From Limnoraphis robusta CS-951 (GTDB taxonomy: Bacteria > Cyanobacteriota > Cyanobacteriia > Cyanobacteriales > Microcoleaceae), in the NCBI RefSeq assembly GCF_000972705.2, contig NZ_LATL02000287.1, positions 1-15,207 of the forward strand: a stretch of DNA of 15,207 bases, written 5' to 3'. The notes below the pieces were generated by a model that had not been told where the DNA came from, searched no databases, and saw only the letters and a program-made list of their open reading frames with translations. The position numbers and the translations under genes were made by a program. Of the stretch, positions 6,601 through 14,205 are shown piece after piece. The stretch's first letter is position 1. Each line of letters opens with the position of its first letter.

Positions 6601-8778
6601 AATGTCTTTATTTAAAATATCGTTGTTAACAATTTCAAAATCAATTAATCGGGTTCCTTCTAATAAATGATGTAAGTAGTCCTCTCGAACGGAGATCATC
6701 ACTTTTACATAGGGTAAATTGAGACAATCTCTTAAGACTTCAAAAAAAAGGCGGCGAGTGCTGAGTCTTCTATGGGCGAAGAAAAATTCTTCAAAGTGAT
6801 CAAAAATTAAGATCGTGATTTGATTATTGTTCGCGTTTTCTTTTAATTTGAGTAAAATATTTTCAATCGCTTCTTGATGGGTTTGTTCTGTCTGGCGGGT
6901 TGATTTTTCTGCTTCTTCACGGTTTTCTATCGTTTCCTCTTCTTCTAAAAAGGCTTGAGTTCGATCAGCGTATAATTTATTTTCAAGTTCTTTTGCATAG
7001 GAGTTGTAAGTTCTCAGCAAGATCGGAACAATTTGACGGGCTTCCACACTCAAATCTTGCAAAGCCGGAACTAAACCCGCTCGAATAATCGAACTTTTAC
7101 CGACTCCAGACTGACCATAAATCACCGTTAATTTGTGTTGAGTGCTTCCGATGCGTTGGAGTAAACGATTAATTGCTTCTTCACGACCAGAGGCTTTGAT
7201 TTCATCGGTAACAGTGGCTTCAGTTGACACCGTTCCTAACATCGGATCAACCGCTTGTTCTCGGGGTTCGAGTCGTCCGGCGCCAATAAAAGCCGTATAG
7301 CCAAATGCACTCGATTTTGTACGATGTTCTTTTTTAATATCAAAGGCTTCTCGATATTGACCGAGTTCAAAATAGAGTCGGCGCAACATTCCTAAGATTT
7401 GCAGATAAAATCTAGGATTGTATTTAGGAGCGGTTTCTTTGTAGGCAATTTCTAACTTTTCTATGGCCTCCCAAGGTTGGCTTAACTGTTCTAAGGCTTG
7501 AGCCAGTATCCAGTAATATAAACCTTGATTTTTATTGGTGAGCGGATCATCAATAATTTCCTGGGGATTTTGATTCAGTATTTCTAAGGCTATTGAGGCG
7601 AATTCTTTGGTATTTTGCCAGTCAGATTTATGCCGATAATATTCCGCAAAAAAGCCGTAATCTTGAGCGAGTTGTAGCGGTTGAGAGTTTTGCTGTTGAT
7701 GTAATTTTCTGGATTTTTGAGCGAGTTTAAACAAAGCGTCCCAATCTTCCAGTTCCCGCAGAATTTCACCCAGTTGATTAATAAACTTTGCGACTAAATC
7801 GGGTCGTTTTGCCGCTTCAAAATAGTCTAAACATTGCTCAAAATACATTCGGGCTTCTAGCCATTCTTTGTGACTACTGTGCCTGAGATGTTGTTCGGCT
7901 TGGTAAGCTGAACATAACCCTAGATGATACAAAATAATACCCTGCCAAATGAGCGGATTTACGGCAGGGGAAGAATGAACCAATGGATATTCAGCCTCAA
8001 AATTCGATGAACGAGATGAGAGTTTTGTACTCTCTTGTTGCCAAAAGTTCCAACTGAGGTTATAGTTTTCTAGCGCTTCTGAGATGTTTTGATGAGCGTA
8101 GTAATGTCGAGCCAGAACGAACCTTAGACTAGCCGTTAAAGCGGGTGTTAAAGTAATTTTTCGGTTTGTTAAATCTTGATAAGCTAGTTGCAGTTCCGAG
8201 GCGCAATGTTCACCCAAAATTTTGCTATTGGAAACAAATGAACACCCCCCGAGTTCTAAAATGGTGGTGAAGAGTTGCTGAGATTTGCTCGAAAGAAAGT
8301 GAATTAATTCGCTAGAACTTTGTTGAAAAACATAAGTCGTCGCGTAGCCAGTAAAATCCGGCGCTCGTCGATTTAACTTTTTCCACAGTTGATCATTAAT
8401 CCACAGCAATACCGGAAAGGGAAAGTTTAAAAAGGCTTCTCTCGCTAAGTTAGTCGCCGCTAAGACTTCATCTAGCGTTTCCACCCTCTCTAAACCAAAC
8501 ACCATGACAACAGCAGGATGTTCTTCTGAGAGTTCTGTTTCTAGGGTACGATAGAGGTTATCAATAGAAGCACTCAGATGAATTTCTCGAATGGGTAAAG
8601 CTGATTTTTTGTGGAGTTGCTTAACAATTGTTTTCCGCAGACTAATATAGTTACAGCGAACCAACACCAATGAGAATTCTCCCTCTGACAGTTGTAAGGT
8701 TCGAGAGAGAGTATCAAGCTGGCTTTGATTGTGGGTTACTGTATCATCTTGGGGATATACATTCATTGGGCTGGTCAA
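3682..8778 (-). CDS. Giant TPR / STAND-type ATPase / WD40 repeat protein with one membrane segment
   Basis: The protein has 1698 residues. Residues 30-150 form an NTPase-like module without a Walker A, with the Walker-B-like VVMVFGLE (90-97) and PVLLWI (122-127). Residues 200-490 are helical TPR-like repeats. Residues 500-900 are a novel-STAND (nSTAND1-like) NTPase: Walker A GQSGVGKSS (555-563), Walker B ILIFDHFEE (656-664), and a sensor-like SVRED (696-700). An acidic charged helix (605-650) is inserted between the two Walker motifs. A coiled coil (905-950) leads to one hydrophobic segment (about 949-967). Fourteen WD40 repeats follow (1041-1650; LW-type ends from KLW 1069-1071 to ILW 1647-1649), enough for two seven-bladed propellers. 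The tail GCLWLNDYLQT (1663-1673) is typical of cyanobacterial members. Family role: ATP-switched signalling scaffold, with WD40 as sensor or partner surface; the partner here is unknown. The TTG start is preferred because GGAG lies six bases upstream; the ATG at 8766 would leave 18. Confidence 0.93.
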   Translation of the reverse strand: MTSPMNVYPQDDTVTHNQSQLDTLSRTLQLSEGEFSLVLVRCNYISLRKTIVKQLHKKSALPIREIHLSASIDNLYRTLETELSEEHPAVVMVFGLERVETLDEVLAATNLAREAFLNFPFPVLLWINDQLWKKLNRRAPDFTGYATTYVFQQSSSELIHFLSSKSQQLFTTILELGGCSFVSNSKILGEHCASELQLAYQDLTNRKITLTPALTASLRFVLARHYYAHQNISEALENYNLSWNFWQQESTKLSSRSSNFEAEYPLVHSSPAVNPLIWQGIILYHLGLCSAYQAEQHLRHSSHKEWLEARMYFEQCLDYFEAAKRPDLVAKFINQLGEILRELEDWDALFKLAQKSRKLHQQQNSQPLQLAQDYGFFAEYYRHKSDWQNTKEFASIALEILNQNPQEIIDDPLTNKNQGLYYWILAQALEQLSQPWEAIEKLEIAYKETAPKYNPRFYLQILGMLRRLYFELGQYREAFDIKKEHRTKSSAFGYTAFIGAGRLEPREQAVDPMLGTVSTEATVTDEIKASGREEAINRLLQRIGSTQHKLTVIYGQSGVGKSSIIRAGLVPALQDLSVEARQIVPILLRTYNSYAKELENKLYADRTQAFLEEEETIENREEAEKSTRQTEQTHQEAIENILLKLKENANNNQITILIFDHFEEFFFAHRRLSTRRLFFEVLRDCLNLPYVKVMISVREDYLHHLLEGTRLIDFEIVNNDILNKDILFYLGNLTPTEAYNVIKSLTDRSHFFLEDALIQALVNDLSRELGEVRPIELQVVGAQLQAEDITTLADYKRQGPHQKLVERFLEEVIQDCGPEHQQTANLILFLLTDENNTRPLKTRSELTEEFKGKLGKEAVEYQLDLILYILAKSGLVSREIIDGAEFYQLVHDYLADFIRQKNRLDRDAEFEQLQQKNKALKEDVDVYSRLAKETERRSTAEERSRQLERIMAVLAGFVFAGFGLFAMAQRKQEARARIEAIQAAQESLIVGDQNDQIGILRATLVIGESIQQTQASKEQKDEIAKGLRKLFDNSLHERNRLEQEDSILAASYSPDGQIIATAGNEKVIKLWGKDGRFIQDLIDPSLNSQPVSHEDNVISVSFSPDGNQIASASIDRTVKLWSRDGQLLKTFKGHQDVVTSVSFSPDGRVLASGSGDSTIKLWDVEQETLIKTLNAHQGGVLDVKFSPDGQTLASGGNSDPTVKLWKPDGTFLKTLRGHCESLRQTEDCIGVYEVSFSPNGQILASASGDRTVRLWNLKTNTVETLKGHNSDVLGVSFSPDGQTIASSSRDSTVKLWNKNGAILQTFTGHKNDVWTVSFSPDSQMIASASADNTVKLWDRNRNPLDQILQGHSHAVNDISWSQNGIIATASDDQTVRLWKTDSAEPLKNSTDEPLVLNNQKQVRWVSLSPDGETLATVSQQQPTVKLWNLKGELVQTLSGHQKPVNAVEFSPTGMIASGSEDRTVKLWQPDGSLIDTLKLDDPVVSIRFNAIGNQMATATSDSTGSAILLWSSQKAGWESRRILSYPNQTINEISYTPKEGLLAIAVDRQVVLWSPSRGASCPLKHQAIVRGVDFHPNGTLIASASDDKKVRLWQLDRQQLWPVDGNCSAQREIEAFYTLDQDVFLNSVYFDPDGKLLAIAREDGTTILWNMQGFQLGYQIRAGCLWLNDYLQTDTSDEQNRTPLCQGIRNSEQSVMLP

Positions 8779-9134
8779 TTTTTTCTCCGATACGCCTAGA
8801 TTAGCTTGATCTCAGATTGATGAATATAAAAATATACTTTAGGATAGCACTGCTTTATAGAGACTCGGAAAAGCCATAAAATATCTTTACTTGTTTGCAT
8901 CGGGAACTTTTTAGGCGATCGCATCGTCTACTCCGCTATTACCCATACCATATATCACATATGTTAAAGTATAGGGGATGAAAGTAGTCAGATCGGACAA
9001 AATCATAGCAGTCTGTGGTCAATTCTTCAATCTCGGGAAAATGCTTTCAGTCGAATCAGATCCAATGAAAGCCTACCCAATGAAAGCCAATCGATCGAAC
9101 AATAAACTCCTCACACGATGAGTTTTTGCTGTTT
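8779..9134. other. Intergenic region upstream of the STAND/WD40 gene
   Basis: No protein-coding gene is supported here. The stretch contains one HIP1 octamer (8915-8922) and a 12-base direct repeat CCAATGAAAGCC (9062-9073 and 9077-9088). A seven-base inverted repeat GCTTTCA/TGAAAGC (9043-9049/9066-9072) and the Yfr1-like motif described separately lie in its right part. It must hold the promoter of the minus-strand STAND/WD40 gene, but no convincing -35/-10 pair is visible. Confidence 0.6.
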
Positions 9135-9135
9135 T
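9043..9135 (+). ncRNA. Possible Yfr1-like small RNA
   Basis: The plus strand carries ACTCCTCACAC at 9106-9116, identical to the ultraconserved unpaired core of the cyanobacterial regulatory RNA Yfr1. Upstream is a possible seven-base-pair stem (9043-9049/9066-9072). T-runs follow the core at 9123-9127 and 9132-9136. Against the assignment, the 3' hairpin is weak: the nearest stem is TGCT/AGCA (9127-9130/9137-9140). The core can also be partly sequestered by AAACTC/GAGTTT pairing (9104-9109/9120-9125), whereas in known Yfr1 it is single-stranded between two stems. No clear promoter is seen. The boundaries are nominal. Confidence 0.28.
9104..9127 (+). terminator. Hairpin AAACTC/GAGTTT followed by T-run
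   Basis: AAACTC (9104-9109) pairs with GAGTTT (9120-9125), with two more inner pairs (TC/GA) after a mismatch and an ACAC loop. T-rich sequence follows on the plus strand. It would end a plus-strand transcript. In the other direction it lies just after the stop of the minus-strand small gene, where its T-tract is poorer. The stem is AT-rich and only moderately stable, and this reading competes with the Yfr1-like interpretation. Confidence 0.3.
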
Positions 9136-9368
9136 TAGCATTTCCCGTAGAGTTTACAGGGTGTACGATCATAAAGAATCTCAGGGGAGAGTAACTTCTC
9201 ATCCTCAAAAGAAGTAGAATCTTGGATCTCCATTTGCAAAACGCCATCCGGTTGGGAGATCGGCGGTTTGATTTTCCCGCTATCTGCCAAGCTAGAATTT
9301 CCACTGAGCATCAGTAGCATTGGAAGTGCTATCATTAGATCTAACCTTTTGGGTGTCATCGGAACCAT
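9135..9368 (-). CDS. Small predicted secreted protein of unknown function
   Basis: The protein has 77 residues. The N-terminus has the layout of a Sec signal peptide: Lys7-Arg8, then the hydrophobic core LDLMIALPMLLML (9-21), then SLA before Asp29 as a probable cleavage site. The mature part of about 49 residues is polar (GKIKPPISQPDG, then an acidic stretch) and ends in CKLYGKC, with cysteines 71 and 77. I recognise no family. The start is the ATG at 9368, with GAGGT seven bases upstream; the in-frame GTG at 9377 lies inside that ribosome-binding site and is less likely. It stands alone between the STAND/WD40 promoter region and a long non-coding stretch. The signal peptide and well-placed ribosome-binding site argue that it is real despite its length. 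Location would be periplasmic or extracellular. Confidence 0.6.
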   Translation of the reverse strand: MVPMTPKRLDLMIALPMLLMLSGNSSLADSGKIKPPISQPDGVLQMEIQDSTSFEDEKLLSPEILYDRTPCKLYGKC

Positions 9369-9681
9369 TTTGCTCACCTCGTTTGTTATTTGAATTTAGG
9401 GTTCATCAGGGTTTGATTGTTCTGCGTTCTTCTCTACTTTATTCTTCTCAATCTCCCAACTTTAGCCGGAATTTTAGGGAGATTATCCCCCTGTATCCGT
9501 TGTTTGTCAGCGTTTTAGCGATTGACGGATTGAGTTGTGATGTTTGCAAGTCAATCCCTTCTCACCTGTTTAAGAAGTGACGAGTGACAAGCCAAGAAAC
9601 GGGAAACCCACTCTGATCAAGCTGTTAACAGATCATCAATTTAAAGAGTAGGTTCTTCTTCAGCTTGAGGGAACGAGAGGG

Positions 9682-9705
9682 AAAAAAAATCATCCGTAGG
9701 GATGA
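9682..9705 (-). terminator. Intrinsic terminator-like hairpin on the minus strand, no assigned gene
   Basis: Read on the minus strand, TCATCC-CTAC-GGATGA (9705 to 9690) forms a six-base-pair stem with a four-base loop, followed at once by eight T (9689 to 9682). It is enclosed by a perfect seven-base stem CTTGAGG/CCTCAAG (9664-9670 and 9709-9715). No minus-strand gene ends here; pgm has its own terminator nearly 400 bp upstream. Confidence 0.45.
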
Positions 9706-9844
9706 AAGCCTCAAGACAACTTTTCACGAAAATATACTGACAGATAGAACAGGATTATTGTTCCAATCATCTAGTCGGAAAATAGGGCTTGAGACGGCAC
9801 AAAATTCGGGTTAAGTCGAGAACAGCAAAGGATCAGTTTTGGGA

Positions 9845-9953
9845 ATATAGCAGAAGTCAGGAGACACCGAGACAGGAGACAGAATTGAAACCTTTATCAT
9901 AAAAGGATTTGACAGAAAAACACTGTCCTAATCAAAGGCTTCGACTGCTATAT
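9845..9953. repeat. MITE-like element with 9-bp terminal inverted repeats
   Basis: ATATAGCAG (9845-9853) and CTGCTATAT (9945-9953) are perfect inverted repeats bounding a 109-bp segment with no open frame. Inside are GGAGACA repeats (near 9860 and 9874), a hairpin CCTTTAT/ATAAAAGG (9891-9906) and GACAG/CTGTC. The form fits a small non-autonomous element. No clear target-site duplication is seen, so insertion is not proven. Confidence 0.35.
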
Positions 9954-10074
9954 AACCCAATGGTTTAACTGTTCGTTGCTATAGAGAAGGTCTACTTCAT
10001 CAATCTACAACGGTATTGACACCAAAATCCGGAACATTTATCACCTTTACTTAATTTAGGGTGTGGGGTGTTCC

Positions 10075-10107
10075 AAAAACCCGATTTCTCCAAGAAACCG
10101 GGTTTCT
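10075..10107 (-). terminator. Intrinsic terminator of pgm, made from a dispersed GAAACCGGGTTTC-type repeat
   Basis: AAACCCG (10077-10083) pairs with CGGGTTT (10099-10105). After one mismatch the stem continues with TTTCT/AGAAA (10085-10089/10093-10097) around a CCA loop. On the minus strand it is followed by TTTTT (10079 to 10075) and begins about 11 bases after the pgm stop. This CCGGGTTTCTT-type palindrome is, from general knowledge, a frequent dispersed repeat in filamentous cyanobacteria, here serving as a terminator. Confidence 0.7.
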
Positions 10108-10116
10108 CTGTATACT

Positions 10117-11808
<1,692 letters not shown>

Positions 11809-11837
11809 TCAAGTTTTCTATCTGGGGAGTGATCGGC

Positions 11838-11855
11838 AACAGGCGCCTGTTTTTT
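11838..11855. promoter_or_regulatory. Perfect 14-bp palindrome with T-run between pgm and the GHKL gene
   Basis: AACAGGCGCCTGTT (11838-11851) is a perfect palindrome followed by TTTT (11852-11855). The surroundings GGGG-AGTGATCGG and CCGACA-CCCC are also partly complementary. It lies between two divergent genes. It could be an operator, or a terminator-like hairpin blocking plus-strand transcription into the GHKL gene. It could also be a remnant of a dispersed intergenic repeat. Function cannot be decided from one copy. Confidence 0.3.
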
Positions 11856-11938
11856 CCCGACACCCCATCTCCTTTAAGTTTGAAGACTTTCGAGGCTCGA
11901 TTTTTGTCTAAATCCCACTAAGTTAAACAAAGCTTTGG

Positions 11939-11944
11939 TATGAT
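11939..11944 (+). promoter_or_regulatory. Possible -10 box for the GHKL gene
   Basis: TATGAT (11939-11944) matches five of six bases of the TATAAT consensus and lies about 80 bases before the preferred ATG. No good -35 box is found at normal spacing, so this is weak. Confidence 0.25.
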
Positions 11945-12026
11945 GTAACATTTAAGATGTCTGTTGACTGACTCACTTGATAATATTTTTGTTAATTTTG
12001 TCCTTTATCAAATTTATCTAAAACAT

Positions 12027-14039
12027 ATGCACTATCAAACTTTTGCATCATTTGATCCTCTTGAAGCAAACACTAAAGCTGATACAGAAGTTCAACTAAA
12101 AGCTCGTAAAAATGCGATAAAAGGTATTTTAACATCCTATGTTGGTTGGTATGATCCATTTTCTGAAACGATTCAAAATGCTATGGATGCTGTAGAAAAA
12201 CGCCTCGATAACAATGAGTTATTTTATACTCCAAAAATTTGGATAACAATTAATTTAAAAGACAATGTACTGATGGTAACAGATAATGGAATCGGCTTGG
12301 ATGAAGAAAAATTCAAATTATTTCTTACACCTTTCTTTTCTTTCAAATCTCCAAAACATCGCGGACATAAAGGCGTAGGAGCAACTTACCTAGCATATGG
12401 ATTTAATTATATACAACTATGTACCAAAACTTCTAGTTTTACTGCTGTAGGGAAAATGGAAAATGCAAGAGATTGGGTAGATGATGATGATGTTTCTTTA
12501 TCCAGACCCCAAGTAATCCAGGATAAAGAAGGAGCATTAGATAATTATTTTAATAAAGAAATTTTAGAGACTGATGAAACAGGTGTTTCTATTTGTATAA
12601 AATTTGATAAAAAGACCTTAACTTGGAAGGGAATGACAGAAGCTAGTGCATGGTTGAAAGTTTTACGACTGAAAACAGGGCTAGGAGCAATTAACCCGAC
12701 TGAAAACTTAGAGGTTTTTCTGAATGTAATTGATAAAAATGACAGATTAACTCAAGAATCAATCAAGAGTCCTACTTATCTTTTTATCGAGAAAACCTCG
12801 CCACAATCAAAATCTATTTGCTATAAAGATGTACAAGAGAAACGAGAAGAGTTAGCAAGGAAACATAAAGATACTACTGAATTACCTAAATCATTTCGGA
12901 ATAAGTTAGTAATCTATGGTGCATGGGATTTTGATTCTTCTAATTCTCATGCCGATCTCAAACTGAAACTTGATCAAGAAGAAAAAGAGTTATTAGATAA
13001 ACATACTCCATATGTTTATTGTGCATATGTTTGGTCAGTCAATTATTGGAACAATTTTCATAAAGAATTAAATTATAGAGTAGGTGACAAAGTTTTATCT
13101 GGAGGTATTCAATTAGCCGCTAATAATATGCCACAAGGAGAAACCGTCTCAATTCCACTGGGACAAAATATTAGTCGTCAAAATAACGCTTTTGTTTTAA
13201 TACATTTTGAGAATTATACTCCTGATTTGGGTAGAAAAAATTATGAAAAACAATTGATAGAGATATCGCAAAAAATTGCTTCACGATTAGTAGATATTTT
13301 ATTTAAGTACCATATATGCTTAAAGCCTACTGGTACTGGAAAAATTAAAGAGTCACTACTTCAAGAAAAACAAATTAGTGATTGGAAAAAAGAGATGGAA
13401 AAACACGAAAAGCAAAATCCTTTAAATTTGATCAATGAAAACTTTTTTATTCCAACGAAAAAAATTTCCATTACCTCGATACCTTCTCGAGAGCAGGATG
13501 TAATTGCGTTATTTAATCAAATGATTGCAGGAGGAGTCATTCGTGGAATTCAAATTATGGCAACTAATGAACGTTTTAATTATGATGGACTTTATAGAAT
13601 CATTCTTGATAACAATGATCTTCATATCTATGATAAAGAAAAAAATCCTTTGGGAATTCAAGAGGAAACCTTAGACGCTTATAATGATGATGATTTATTA
13701 CCCTTTACATCAGAACCAAAAGTTTTAGAATATAAATATTCACTAGATGGTTTAGTTGAAGATATAGGTACGGGAACAAAAAAATCAAAAGATATTAATT
13801 TAGTTGTAGTTTGGGAAACTGGGGAAGAATGGAGAAAAAATTATCGAATTACAACAACCCTGCATGATGATTACCTAAATGATCGTCATTATCATGGTGT
13901 AACTCATAAAATGTCTAATTTTGATACATCTGGAGATCTTATGGACATAATTGTTTTAGAAGAATTAATTGAATATCTTAATGATCCTCAATCTACCCAG
14001 GAGAAACAGTTAAAAAAATACGAAGATTATGAAGACTAA
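12027..14039 (+). CDS. GHKL (HSP90/MORC-like) ATPase with C-terminal putative PD-(D/E)XK nuclease domain
   Basis: With the ATG at 12027 the protein has 670 residues. The N-terminal region has all three GHKL ATP-site motifs: the N-box SETIQNAMDA (Glu47, Asn51, Asp54), the DNGIG loop (86-90) and the GHKGVG lid loop (113-118). This is the ATP-clamp fold of MutL, HSP90 and MORC. Residues about 488-650 look like a PD-(D/E)XK nuclease: a helix starting REQDVIALF (Glu489), then YDG (Asp520), then LEYK (Glu568, Lys570), then a strand INLVVVWE. That is my motif reading, not a database hit. A TTG at 11964 would add 21 hydrophobic residues; neither start has a good ribosome-binding site. The gene is alone on its strand and AT-rich (17 G/C of 60 at 13741-13800), which suggests transfer. 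Prokaryotic MORC-like ATPases are known beside restriction-modification genes, so a DNA-defence role is plausible; no partner gene is present. Confidence 0.88.
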   Translation: MHYQTFASFDPLEANTKADTEVQLKARKNAIKGILTSYVGWYDPFSETIQNAMDAVEKRLDNNELFYTPKIWITINLKDNVLMVTDNGIGLDEEKFKLFLTPFFSFKSPKHRGHKGVGATYLAYGFNYIQLCTKTSSFTAVGKMENARDWVDDDDVSLSRPQVIQDKEGALDNYFNKEILETDETGVSICIKFDKKTLTWKGMTEASAWLKVLRLKTGLGAINPTENLEVFLNVIDKNDRLTQESIKSPTYLFIEKTSPQSKSICYKDVQEKREELARKHKDTTELPKSFRNKLVIYGAWDFDSSNSHADLKLKLDQEEKELLDKHTPYVYCAYVWSVNYWNNFHKELNYRVGDKVLSGGIQLAANNMPQGETVSIPLGQNISRQNNAFVLIHFENYTPDLGRKNYEKQLIEISQKIASRLVDILFKYHICLKPTGTGKIKESLLQEKQISDWKKEMEKHEKQNPLNLINENFFIPTKKISITSIPSREQDVIALFNQMIAGGVIRGIQIMATNERFNYDGLYRIILDNNDLHIYDKEKNPLGIQEETLDAYNDDDLLPFTSEPKVLEYKYSLDGLVEDIGTGTKKSKDINLVVVWETGEEWRKNYRITTTLHDDYLNDRHYHGVTHKMSNFDTSGDLMDIIVLEELIEYLNDPQSTQEKQLKKYEDYED

Positions 14040-14205
14040 ATAATAAATTTTTTGAAGACGATTTTGAGTGGCAACTTTCCACCTTAGTCCAGCCGAAAGT
14101 GACGCGCTCCATTAAGAATGAGTCTCACAGTGCTAGGAGTCGCAATGCGATAGGTTTGCTACATAACATTAAACTATGGTTTTTTCCTGAATAATCTAAC
14201 TGAAT

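Larger units (their letters stand above)
9378..10116. other. Long non-coding region between the small secreted protein gene and pgm
   Basis: No convincing gene is present in about 740 bp; an 86-codon plus-strand frame (9320-9580) overlaps the small secreted gene antisense and has no family features. Structure present: a perfect palindrome CTGTTAACAG (9622-9631), a minus-strand terminator-like hairpin nested in a second stem (9664-9715), a MITE-like inverted repeat (9845-9953) with GGAGACA repeats inside, and the pgm terminator (10075-10107). The left part should hold the promoter of the minus-strand small gene. Confidence 0.6.

Noticed and set aside
9056..9304. 82-codon minus-strand open frame
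   Set aside because: It overlaps the small secreted-protein gene in another frame and its translation has no domain or signal-peptide logic; the neighbouring frame has both a signal peptide and a ribosome-binding site.
9320..9580. 86-codon plus-strand open frame
   Set aside because: It is antisense to the signal-peptide region of the small minus-strand gene, is hydrophobic without family features, and has no ribosome-binding site that I could see.
14040..14205. GC-richer patch (14080-14165) considered as a tRNA remnant or attachment site
   Set aside because: No cloverleaf can be drawn and no direct repeat matches the other side of the GHKL gene. Only a short TCGCA-A-TGCGA dyad (14140-14150) is present.
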